Origin: Lingula anatina
Lineage: Eukaryota > Brachiopoda > Lingulata > Lingulida > Lingulidae
Assembly: GCF_001039355.2 (NCBI RefSeq)
Contig: NW_019775485.1
Location: forward strand, 303,408-367,407
Direction: 5' to 3'
DNA: 64,000 nucleotides
Below the pieces are notes generated by a model. It saw only the letters and a program-made list of their open reading frames with translations. It was not told the origin of the DNA and did no database searches. The position numbers were made by a program, and so were the translations under genes. Below, in pieces: positions 49,916-60,582 of this stretch; the stretch's first letter is position 1, and each line of letters begins with the position of its first letter.

Positions 49916-52707
49916 CACTCAATGTGTAAGTGCATTTCCATGATGAAGCCTGCAGTATAGTTATGGTATCTGCAATAAAAATCACTATTTATGCCATTTA
50001 TTAGCAATACTGTATGGTAAGCATCTTCTCGAAGCTGATCTTTTTTCATTAACATTTTTTAAATTTCATTCAACTATTTTTTCAGAAAGGGTGGGGTCGC
50101 CACGACAACGCATAATTTGGACATGTTACTTTTGTTAAAAAAAGTCACCCTCGCCAACAAACACAAAGGCATTTGTAGACGGATTTGCACAATGGCACAA
50201 TACACTTTGCTTAGTTGAAAGAACACTTCTGCGTTCTAAATAGGGTTTGTCGTCTGAGTTTGACGACAATCCGCGTGCCGATGTATGAACACTACCGCTA
50301 CATACGTGAATGTCACTGTTAATTAGTATCACACTTGAAATTCATAGTGCCCTTATACGTCTTGATTACGGTTATAGAACCCCTGATTAGATGGTGTTGT
50401 TTTCGCCTCAATTTCGAGCGAGCACTGACGCAAAATTAATCTTTTTGCAAATGTTCATCAAGTTTTCATAAGTTCAATTGTATTAATATATTTTCAGCTC
50501 GGGTCTTGTGTTCTTTCATATCAGTTTTTTCCTGATATGATCTAGAGCTCTGTTATGACGAAAATGATAGATATTATAGATATCGTAGAAATAGCTGAAT
50601 CGAAAGTTTTAAAAAATTAAACAAAAATTTTCAAATTGATGTACATATTGTTAAAAAGAGTGATTAAAACAGATAGCAGGAATATGACTTTGACCGCTAT
50701 TTGTATAGTATTTTCTAGTAAAAGCAAATAACATTTCTTCAGTATCCCTTTGCACAAATTAGGACCCATCAAACTAGCCGGTCATTGGAAGAAACAACTT
50801 TTAATATCACCAAAGAGTAAGCAATCGGATGATTGCTTCACATAGGATCGATTCATAATTCAGCCAAAACAAATAATAATCGAACCAACTGTTCCAATTC
50901 TGCAAGCAATATATCTCAGACCCTGCGCCTTCTCTGGAAGCGGTTAGACAAATGTACAAGAGGCAATTGCCTTAAGTTTGTACTGATTGATCAACGGGCG
51001 AGCGTTCCTGGAGATTTAATTTACATTTGGGGGGAAATTGGTCCGCGAGTTGACAGGGTGACGACCCTTTCAATCATCCAGCAATCCCAAGGTGCATTGT
51101 GAATTCCCAGGGTGCAATGCAATTCTCGTGCCAGCGCACCTCACGCGATCGACTCGGTTAAGTAAATGGCGTTCTGAGAGATCTGACAGGTATACCCTTT
51201 CAATCATGTTTCCAATGTCATGGTCAACGGCAAGTCACTAGGGGTGTTTTGACTTTCCTTTGTTCGTTGCTGCGCCTTCTGTGTATTCTTGTTTTTCCTT
51301 AGTTTTTCTTGGCCGCGTAATTAATTTTCTTCGTTATTTGAGTTCCAGTCTCCATTCGCTGTGTTATAACTCACTGTTGACTTCGTAAACGAAGCCTGCA
51401 TTTACTAGCTGTAAAGGATTTGCAGTTGGAAAAACATTATCAGCCTACTCAAATGGCTCATGATTTTTTGTATATAGTTCTAACACCAAGTGTTTCGTAC
51501 CGTTGGATAATATGCCCTTTTCTGTTTTTATGTGCATCTTCTTCTGATATATATATCAAATAGCATTCTATTTTTCAAAAACGTTTACCTTTGGGTCAAA
51601 TAATTAATTAGCATTGAATAATCTTTCATTAAGTATCATACATCATGAAGTCGGTAATTGGTCGAAATTTTGTGATGATCTGTAGATTTGGAAGTGGCCC
51701 TACAAAGACAGGTCCACTGATGACCAAGTTGCCCCCATTTATGCCATGACACAGCTGAAAATGTTTTTGGCTACAAATTTGCAAATGATTCATTTATATA
51801 TTTCACGACCATAGAAAAATAATAAATGAGTAAAAAGATAATAATTGAACAAAAAGACTAATGAATAAATGAGAAAATGGCATGTTTTTCAAATGAATGG
51901 AAAAGTAGGCCTATATATATAAACCAATATATGAAATCAATTTATTTAGATGCTGCGCAAGTACGGTAACTACATTTTTTAAAAAACAATGTGGACTGGT
52001 GGTATGTTACCCGGTACAGAAGTTTGAAAATTAAAATTCATGCTGGCATGGAAGATCGAGCATTAATGTCTACAAAAAGTTCATCTTTTCCATGTGATCC
52101 GAGCTAGCTGTCACTGCCCTTTCAGACCGTCATTTCTTCATCAGTCCGTGTCTAAACATTCTAATTAATAAGCACTTCACATAAAAATCAAACATCAAAT
52201 AGAATCGCCCTAACTCCGACCCCAGTGCATAACTATTTAATGCTCACATCAGAGTGAATAGTGTAAAGTGGGAAAAGGTGATAACCTTTTCCATCAAACA
52301 ATTCCCAAGATGCGTGTTTATTAGGTTAGGAAACTAATGCATTAGTAGCTAGAAACACCGGAGGATGCTGTGCAGCAGACCGTCAAACAGTTTCTCTCTC
52401 ATTTAAGTCAGCTAGGTTGTCTTGAATGGATATTCAGTCATGGTTCTTAACTTTTGATTACTTGAAAAAGGTATTCAGTTATCCCGGACTGTACAAATTG
52501 GAATAAAGGGCGAATATAAGCATTTCATTTATCGTAAATTGAAAGAAATCTCATTCAGGGTTAAGACAGCAGGCTGATTTTGCAATTTGATTGGCGATTA
52601 AGTTCCCTTTGCTCGTTTTTTTTTCTTTTAAATATTTTGTCGAAAACACATTATTCAGAATATTTCGTCCCCTTTTGTGACTTGACATTGGCTCAATGAC
52701 CGTGAAA

Positions 52708-52753
<46 letters not shown>

Positions 52754-53003
52754 GGGCAGTGCTGAACTGGACATTCCAACGGATTGAATGTGCCTTGTCC
52801 ATGTTGGTCTTTTTGTATGGAAAGTTCGTCCCATTCCGCGTTATTAACTTATAGTATTTTTTGTCATTTTAAATCTTTTCTTGACGTACACTGTACTACA
52901 TATCCCTTGACATACTAGGCGTTTACATTCATAAACAATGCTATTTTTATTGACTTTAATCATACAGACATTTGGCATAATTTATAACTAGATGAATGCT
53001 TAA

Positions 53004-53047
<44 letters not shown>

Positions 53048-53055
53048 GACAGTGT

Positions 53056-53098
<43 letters not shown>

Positions 53099-54703
53099 CT
53101 CGATTCGACCCAAATAGAAGCGACAATGAGTGGTGATTGTGTCATACATGTTTTTCACATCTAGCACAATTCTATAACCGCTTTCTCTCTATTTCACAAA
53201 CCCCCCCCCATTTAGCGAATCGACCCAAATACAAGCCACAATGATTGCTGATTGTGACATATATGTATTTCACATCTACCGCATTCTATAACACGCTGTC
53301 TAATATTTATCCAGCAAATCTTTATGATGACAACAGCCAAGATACCCCCCCCCCCCCCGCCCCCAGAAGCTTTTACAAGAATTTTTACTTAAAACCTCTT
53401 TCGAATATATTTCAATCCATTTCATATTTCCAAAAAAGGGTTGTGTTTCCGCAGTGCGTTAATAGTAGCAGTGGTGGTAGTAATTTATGGACTTATGCGT
53501 TCAAACACATGCAAATTCGGTAGGCGAATAAAATAATATGCATGCACACTCTACTCAAATTACACTAGTGTTGCTGCCTGTATGTAATTACTCTGTGACA
53601 GGTAAATAAATAGATATATAGATATTCCCTACACATAATGGGTTCGTAAAATAAAATACATGTAAAGACAGAGCCAACCGATTTAAATTGGATTACATGC
53701 TCTCTCGCTGATGTGACGCATACCTTTAAATGGCCAGAGGACAAAAACCAATCGGAGATTAGGACTAAAGAAAACTTTTCTTTCACATTAAAATTGAAAC
53801 AAAAACAGGATTTTAGAAACCCATACCTGATGTGTGTGGACTGATAAAATACTTTAACTGACAACAAAATGAGATATCATAACAAGCCTAAGGGCAAGGG
53901 AAATACCTTCAGAGGAATAATAAAATGCACGAAAAACTGCTGACAAAGCACAGTTGTAAAACTAGCTACAGCTATTACAGGGCTGAGCCGTGCCAGGGAC
54001 TAAACAGTGGGTATTTCTTTGCGTTACACTGCCATTCATATTATATGGGCGAGGCACAATCATAAGTTGACAACAGAGATAGGAAGATATGAAAAAGCAC
54101 ACAGAACACAATTATAAGTTAATGGAGCTGGGTAAAAAATGAACCACGTCTAAATTGAAATAGGTGGAAAAATTCAGAATTTGACTTTTTAAAGATTAAA
54201 AAAATGCGTATTGACGAGTGGGAATTCGTGAGTATAGAAAAGGTGTCAGAATGAAATAAAAGCATATATTCCACTAATATTGCAATGCAGTGCTTGCTTT
54301 TATTTCATATATGATATTTGTATGATGCACAAACAACTCCATTATGTTGAATGATACAGAGCTACACCATATATATAGAAAGTGGGACAGCTGCCTATAA
54401 CACTACACAATCAACAGAATGAAAAACACCATTCTCGATTCTCCACTACCTGTCTTGAGTTTATACTACCCTTCACCTGCGTACTGAATAATGGGCTCAT
54501 TGATCCTTTGAGTCAATCGTTTTTTGTGCTATTTCAAAACAGAAATATATTTGCGTAGTTACAAATTAGGTCGGGTCGCAAGAAATGACCCGTTAACCAG
54601 AGGTAAACTGCAAGTTACTTCCTTGTTAGTTAACTAGCAGTGGGCCGGGTGGTTATTTTATCACCGACTGTCAAGATATCGAGGAAAGTTGATCTGGGGC
54701 ACC
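49916..54703. other. Gene-free stretch with simple repeats
   Basis: No supported exon. Contains (GA)n plus poly-G (52711-52756), (TC)n then (CA)n (53005-53096), poly-C (53345-53359) and a local duplication of about 70 bp (about 53101-53172 and 53217-53290, sharing CGACCCAAATA and TTTCACATCTA). TCCCAAGGTGCATTGTGAATTCCCAGGGTGCAATGC-like words near 51083-51121 form an imperfect pair. Confidence 0.45.
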
Positions 54704-54749
54704 ATGGCGGTTTTATTAATTATAATAAGATTATTTGCATCAATTGCAG
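54704..54749 (+). CDS. Candidate signal-peptide exon
   Basis: ATG in good context (GGCACCATGGCGG) codes MAVLLIIIRLFASIA and then meets a donor (CAG|GTAAAT) in phase 1. Composition and length fit a first exon with a signal peptide. I could not find a phase-compatible second exon; a possible later exon of a secreted protein is at 59107-59233. It may also be chance. Confidence 0.35.
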
Positions 54750-55010
54750 GTAAATATACTTACATGTATATACTCATTATTAAAGTAATCATTAATTGTA
54801 GTTATTATAGCATTCTGATAGTTTTTAAAAGCCTAAGTTAGTTACACCTTTGCCATGGAGTAGTAGAATAGGTGAAAATAACAGATGATGTATTGTATGC
54901 ATGATTTAGCGAAACGCATGCTTATTGCGTCTTCACACTATTTGACATATTGTTAAAAGTAATTCATTATACGAGACCTGACCCTATCAAGGTAATGTGT
55001 GTCTATATAC

Positions 55011-55112
55011 GACTTGCATTATTCGTCTCGTTTTCGATATTGAGCGCAATGCATTGTGGGTAAAGTGGGACCTATCTTGCGTTGCCGCCATTTCTGTACA
55101 CAGAAATAAAAT
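55011..55112 (+). promoter_or_regulatory. Promoter-like 102-bp segment ending at the THAP start codon (copy A)
   Basis: Ends exactly at the AT of the THAP ATG and recurs with one mismatch at 55875-55976. It holds the word CAATGCATTGTGGGTA (55047-55062), whose reverse complement TACCCACAATGCATTG closely fits the Staf/ZNF143 site known from vertebrate promoters. GCCGCCATTT next to it resembles a YY1 site. Both are features of TATA-less housekeeping promoters. Confidence 0.45.
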
Positions 55113-55660
55113 GCCTCTCGGCGTTTCCATGTGTTTTGTGCCTGTTTGTTTCAACAATACGAAGCGAGATCGAAATTTTTCATTTTATGCTTTCCCCAAG
55201 GACCCAAAAAAGAGAGGTATATGGATTGACAATATTGGACGAGCGGGAAATGAAGGCACATTTAGTAAGTTCGAGCCCGCCAAGCATCACCGTGTGTGTA
55301 GTGCTTATTTTAAAGGAGGGAATAAATCGTATTTGGGTGGTAGACCAACTATATTTCCACTCAAGGAATCGAAGATTTGTAAGCCCCGAAGAAAATTTAT
55401 TAGACATTTAACTGTTGATAACTCTGAGACAAATTTTAGTGAACCTGGTGGCAAGTGGGAAGTTGAACAGCGAGGACGAAAATGGCTTCTCAAATACAGA
55501 CCACGATGCCAACTGCATTGTATCAGATGCAGGCTCAGATGCGCTTTTAACGACAGTTAAGGAAAAACAACATATTATTTTCAGTAAGGAACAGAAAATC
55601 CGATCTTTAGAAATTGAATTTTAGGAAACAAGAGTGGAATTACAACGAGCAAAAAAAAAA
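55111..55660 (+). pseudogene. THAP-domain gene, decayed, with His-to-Tyr change in the zinc site
   Basis: From ATG at 55111: MPLGVSMCFVPVCFNN (first Cys pair), FYAFPKDPKKRGIWIDNI (basic helix region with the conserved Pro and Trp), HRVCSAYFKGG and RPTIFPL (AVPTIF-like box). The C-x2-H of the C2CH zinc site reads C-S-A-Y, so the His ligand is Tyr. The frame stops at 55560 with an unlikely basic tail. The next frame (from about 55450 to 55624) reads an acidic segment and then KEKQHIIFSKEQKIRSLEIE, a coiled-coil start typical of the region after a THAP domain. A frameshift near 55440-55475 and a stop at 55622 therefore break the gene. A single N at 55665 hides what follows. The changed zinc ligand argues for decay, not just sequencing error. 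Confidence 0.7.
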
Positions 55661-55874
55661 AAAANTACAAGTTACCAGAAGAAGTCTGCGTGTATAATGC
55701 TTGTATATTACAAACAATACCAAGATAGCTTTTTCCCCGCGGCGGTAGTTGAGTCGATCGTTGTCGCACTGGTGATTGCTGTTCGTCTCGCGAACGTCAT
55801 CTTGTCCCGAAGTTGACAACATTAACTACGGTGTTCTGAATGCAAACATACACAAAGCCCTGTCGTCTATGGCG

Positions 55875-55976
55875 GACTTGCATTATTCGTCTCGTTTTCG
55901 ATATTGAGCGCAATGCATTGTGGGTAAAGTGGGACCTATCTTGCGTTGCCGCCATTTCTATACACAGAAATAAAAT
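55875..55976 (+). repeat. 102-bp promoter-like segment, copy B
   Basis: A direct copy of 55011-55112, offset by exactly 864 bp, with one substitution. It ends at the same AT, but the following sequence is unrelated and non-coding. A single N lies between the two copies (55665), so an assembly origin cannot be excluded. Confidence 0.85.
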
Positions 55977-56156
55977 TTCAAACACACTTTCAGCATAAAG
56001 TCTATGCACAACAAACCTGAAATGGTTAAATTTTACATCGGTCTTGAAACCTACGAGGAATTAAAATTTTTCATGACTTTTTATACCCTGACATTACCTC
56101 AGTATAAAAAAATGGCATGAAAACTGTCATGTGAAACTTTGGTTTGATTTCTCAGC

Positions 56157-56250
56157 AAGGTTAAAGCTGGTTTTAGTTTTACTTTGGTTTTAGAGTATTG
56201 TTATCGCCATTGCTTAGACCCGAGTAAAACTAAAACCAGGTTTAAACCTG
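56157..56250. repeat. Short hairpin with arms of about 25 bp
   Basis: AAGCTGGTTTTAGTTTTACT at about 56163-56182 pairs with AGTAAAACTAAAACCAGGTT at about 56222-56241. Small foldback element or MITE remnant; nothing coding. Confidence 0.65.
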
Positions 56251-56499
56251 ACTGTGAAGGAGTATTGAATCGTATATTACTTATGCAAATAACAAAAAAG
56301 AGAACAATTTTACCAAATATCTCATTTTTATTATCACAATGCACTTGAACATATCTAGAAAATGTTTAAAACATTCCAGTTTAAAACATGGATCAGTGAA
56401 ATATCGTAAGGTACCTTGGAAAGATATTTCCAAGGCAACATTATTGATTTTATTATGCAAAATAAAATTGTGAGATGAAATATTGAACTGTATTTATTA

Positions 56500-57181
56500 A
56501 TAGGCAAATATTAAAAAAAAACGGTTTGGGCATTCCCTTCAAGGACTTGGTCCATTCTCCACTGTCTTGATTCAAACTTCAGTCTGGTAGGCCTACTTCT
56601 AATTTTCTCTGCCGTCTGGATCCAATATTTTGTTTCTCTCTCTATCCTCACTGTACAGTTTACACCTATAAAACAAGTAAAAAATAGTCATGAAAATAAT
56701 TATTAAAGTCATCATCAACACATCTATAACAGTGATTAATTTACATACATACATATTAGACTGATGACAAAACAGAAAACTGACATGCCTAGTCATATTT
56801 TTTAACCGAAATCTACCTGGATACACAACTGAAATATAATGAAGAAGAAACAAATGACAGATGCACTGATATTGACAGTGAGCTTGTACTAATTACCTGT
56901 ACAGTGCACTAGCCCACCTCAGAGATTGTATCAGATAATTGCCTGAACCAGGTGACAAATTTATCTCCCCAATAAATGACTCAGGTGAACATAATTACAT
57001 AATGACCACATTAGGGTTTTGTATTTGGTCTTGTATTTAAGAAAATATCGTGTAACATACACGTACCTTTTTATCAGCTCTTCTTTTTTGCCTGATGTGT
57101 GGGCATCCTTCATTTTAACCAACTTTTCAACTCCGGCACCTTTGTCGCCTCAAATGGCTTGTTTAATATCGCCCCCGGCAT
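56500..57181 (-). pseudogene. 5' end of a SAP-like-domain gene (mobile-element-like family), decayed
   Basis: ATG at 57181 (minus) gives MPGAILNKPFEATK, then VPELKSWLK, then a stop. In the next frame the domain continues as KDAHTSGKKEELIKR and ends at a donor AAAAG|GTACGT (57067). VPELKxWL...SGKKEELIxR is the helix-turn-helix pattern of SAP-like DNA-binding modules that start a large family of invertebrate proteins with SWIM/YqaJ-type regions. The next exon (from 56665, acceptor TTTATAG) continues CKLYSEDRERNKILDPDG and stops. Further on, EWTKSLKGMPKP is visible in another frame before an A8 run. At least one frameshift and two stops make it a relic. The upstream flank has CCGGAAG (ETS-like) and TGCGCATGA (NRF1-like) words. 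Confidence 0.45.
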
Positions 57182-57284
57182 GTCTTATGCTTCCATCATG
57201 TGTTCCTATCGCTGTCAACAACGCTTCCGGTACTATTTTGACCCCTGCAGTGCACAATTCCGGTCATGCGCACATCGCACCTTT

Positions 57285-57306
57285 CGAATAATGCAAGTCG
57301 TATATA
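57285..57306 (-). repeat. 22-bp inverted copy of the THAP upstream end
   Basis: The reverse complement is identical to 55004-55025 (starts TATATACGACTTGCATTATT). It lies about 105 bp upstream of the SAP-like start codon on the minus strand, while the plus-strand copy lies about 90 bp upstream of the THAP start. See findings. Confidence 0.85.
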
Positions 57307-58381
57307 AGAGCTTGGCATTTCCACCCCTTTGTTTACTGTAATTACTATCCTTAATCATTGACACTGAGAAGGTAGGCCGTGCCTCATACTTTTGTGAATG
57401 AAAAGTCACCTAGCTGGGACAAAGCCTGATAACTGCGATAAGATTTGTTTTTCGGTGTTCACCAGAGTATTGCTAAGATCAAGTATTGCTACGAAAGATA
57501 TCATATTTGCGCTTTCAGTTAGTAGTGAAGAAATTGAACAGCTAAAAATTTCTATTTCTGCTACCAAGGAATTATCGCCACTTTTGTCTACTATATTTCC
57601 TGTTTAAGTCTATGTATACTTGAAACTGTATTCTATGATAATTGTTGTCTACCAGCATTGCACGTGTCATACATGTAGCAGCAAGGGAATATGTACGTAA
57701 TTTGAATTTAGTGCACATTGAAACATAGAAACAAAGAAATAAAGTTCTTCTAGAACTGAAGAGTTCTGCTTTACTCCGCTCGTGAAATATTGACAAGGAA
57801 ACATTACGTGCGAAAAATTTAGGCATATTGATGTGATTAGGAAAAAAAGTTCTATTATTGTAAATTTTTTCATCGTTTTTGGTCTCCTCTATACTCAGAG
57901 CAGACAGCTGAGTATAGCAATAACTTAGTGCTAGGCTACTTTCATACACTGTAGTACATGCGGGTCCCACTTTGATCTTTGTTACTTGAAGCATGCTAAT
58001 TTAGCAAAAGGCTTTCATGTAATTCCCTTTGAATATATTTCAAAAGACAACTGGATTTTTCCCAAAAATTTCCTCTTTTTTAGTTCCAATTATATATATA
58101 TGTTTTCAGTTATATAATAATAATAATAATGATAATAATAAAATAAGTGTGATGAAGGTGATGAAAAATGCATTTATGTAACTACATGTGTCGAGATTTG
58201 GAATTAAGACCGTCGGAAGAGCGCCCCTGTGTAGCCGATGGAAAAAATCTCTCCTCGCAGAAACATGGGCTTCCATAATTCCAAAAACAGCATCAAGAAG
58301 AGGAGACACACACAAATCATAAATCCGATTATAAATTAAAATATGAATTTTGAGGCGAGAGCGCACATGGTGCTTTTTCAG

Positions 58382-58410
58382 GGTGCGGGGGGGGGGGGGG
58401 GGGGGGGGGA
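58382..58410. repeat. Poly-G run
   Basis: More than 20 consecutive G, and a poly-C run follows at about 58558-58570. The open frame across it is not a gene. Confidence 0.9.
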
Positions 58411-58522
58411 GTACACATGCATTCACGCATGGTGACTTAAGTGCTGATACCAGACATGTATGTAACATAAAAGAAGAGTCGTTTTTAAATACCTCATAAA
58501 TACTGCTTTTCATATACGGACA

Positions 58523-58685
58523 TGACGGGAATGGTAGTCCGCTAGGAACCGTAGTCCGCCCCCCCCCCCATTACTTTGTACAGGTGGCATTCGTCCCATA
58601 TACTAACCCCAATACTCGGACTAACCCTATCCCGTACAAATCGTATTGGACCCGGACTTTCATTTCAATACTACCATTCCTGTCA
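58523..58685. mobile_element. Short inverted-repeat element (MITE-like), copy B
   Basis: Ends TGACGGGAATGGTAGTCC (58523-58540) and CTACCATTCCTGTCA (58671-58685) are inverted repeats. The interior matches the element at 4411-4561 in opposite orientation (GTACAGGTGGCATTCGTCCC, CCATATACT). About 163 bp, non-coding. A lone half of the same family (the right end) is at 22501-22540. Confidence 0.65.
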
Positions 58686-59106
58686 CAATGGCGACTGTGC
58701 TAAGTTTCCAGCATTCTGAATCCAGAGACAACAGATCATGCGCTGTCAAACATACAGAATTGACTGTGTATAGTTACGCTAGGGTATGACAGACAAAAAA
58801 TAGACCAAACGTGTCCAATATTTGCAGTCTTTACCTGGACAAGAACGTGAACGGGGAAAGAGAGTCAACTATAAAGTCAACTCCAGTTGACACGGGGACT
58901 TTGTTCTCAACTCCCCGAATACTAAGACTGGGTTCCCATACCTAGATCGATCTAACAGGATCGATCCATCTCCAAAGGGTTTCTCTTTTTATCACAGTCC
59001 GGAATGACATCCATGTCTATTGTGGTGTTACTTTTTTTTAGTCCCGTGTAAACTTAAGACCAAATATTTATATCGTTATAATACCTTTAAAATATTTAAT
59101 GAACAG

Positions 59107-59233
59107 GTGATCTTCAACCAGTGCAAAATGCAAATACTGATTCCGGGCAGCGACGGTCCATCGCCATATTACCTTCTTCTAGTTGAATATTCAGGGAGAT
59201 ATTTTGATCCTCAAAACTCCGGTCAATGTCGAG
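59107..59233 (+). CDS. Possible exon of a secreted (CUB-like) protein
   Basis: An AG acceptor (TGAACAG) and a GT donor (GTCGAG|GTACTC) bound a 127-nt frame, phase 0 in and 1 out. It holds NQCKMQILIPGSDGPSPYYL, then VEYSGRYFDP and SGQCR. A Cys, alternating hydrophobics and a closing Cys recall a CUB or similar beta fold, but the match is loose and the acceptor has a poor pyrimidine tract. Its partner exons are unknown; the signal exon at 54704 is a speculative start. Confidence 0.3.
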
Positions 59234-59668
59234 GTACTCTCTGGCCGCAGGCTGCGCTAGAAGTCCGTTACAAAACTATTATACACGTATCTCTCTCAAA
59301 CTTTATATTTTGTACATCTATACTATTAAAGAAGCCCCTGGTATGAGAGGGTAATAGAACTCGAAGAATTTGTGCCACATCCGTAGGGTTTAGTTATTGC
59401 TATATAACCACCAATTAAAAAGGGTTTGTGAAATATCTGAAGCATTCAAAAAATGAATATATATTAGTTTTTTGCCGTGCTTTTCAACGCGAGTGTACCT
59501 CCGTGCCTGCACTGATCGCATGAATTTTTTTAAAGCAACGTGAACATTTATATGCATATTACCGACGACATAATATCATTTCAAATGTACATTGGTTGAT
59601 ATATTGTATAAATTGGTATTTAGCCGCAGAACAAAGTTACTTTTGAAAAAAATTCTCTCCTCCAGGTA

Positions 59669-60090
59669 CAAAATGATGGCTGGTCCAGGATTGCGTTAAA
59701 GAAGACGAAGTAAAGGAAAACACAATGATCTAGGATTATGTTTAGGAAAGTAAAAAAGACATCACTGAATCAGGACTGTGTTAGAGAAGACACAGAAAGT
59801 CACAAACTCAAGATTCCTCTCTGTAGCAATGCATCTCTTGCAAATAGACCACATACTAGTCCAGACTATTCGCATCCGTTGTGCAAACACAGCGATGCTT
59901 GTGTCTCTTCCCGCTTTCTTTTATCCAGCCTCCTCGGTTGTTTTAAACAGGTTCACAAGTTTGCGGCGACCGTGGCGTCCACGGCGACGCTTGTTCATCC
60001 TGCCCGCCACCCTTGAGTGACCTGGGCGTCCACTGTGCGTCCTTTTAGCTTCCTACGGCGACCTGGCCAGTTTCATAGTCGCACAAAGGA
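59669..60090. other. Region of short imperfect repeats and GC-rich sequence, no gene assigned
   Basis: 59675-59800 contains about three diverged copies of a unit of about 45 bp (GGTCCAGGATTGCGTT, GATCTAGGATTATGTT and GAATCAGGACTGTGTTAG forms). It is followed by an unusually GC-rich patch (59960-60060: GCGACCGTGGCGTCCACGGC). Overlapping open frames exist but show no domain and no clean splice sites. Confidence 0.35.
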
Positions 60091-60582
60091 GGAGGATTAA
60101 TAACTTACATAATAACAATAAGATTTATTATTATTATTACGTTATTATTATTGCATTTTTGTATATTGCTAGCATTTTAGAAGCCTCTGAAATCAGAGGG
60201 CAATCAATGCATTTCATTCAATTTCAAAGACCGTTGTCAAGATGTGTACATGATAAATGATAACTTGAGGCTTATATCTAATATGACAACAAGAAATACT
60301 TTGAACATTTTGAACTAATAGATTTTTATTACTACTGTACTGGTATGTAAACAATATGGCACAGCGAGCAGAACACACATATATGTATAATTTTCATATT
60401 GAAACTTAAAAAAAAAGGATTACTACATATGTGCAAAAGTGTCACATTCCTTCACTTGTCCTTATAGCGATGTATAAAATTGACGAACGTCGTTTGCTTA
60501 ATTTTTCCGAAAATAATTGGCTAAATGTGTAAAGTGGATAAAAGGTCTAATATAATAACAAACAAACCCTTGAAGAAAAAAG

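Noticed and set aside
52980-53100. Dense regular repeats that might suggest an array of spacers
   Set aside because: They are simple (TC)n and (CA)n microsatellites, and the genome is eukaryotic, so this is not a CRISPR array.
57572-57994. A 140-codon minus-strand frame
   Set aside because: No recognisable domain, no plausible splice sites, and composition like translated AT-rich DNA.
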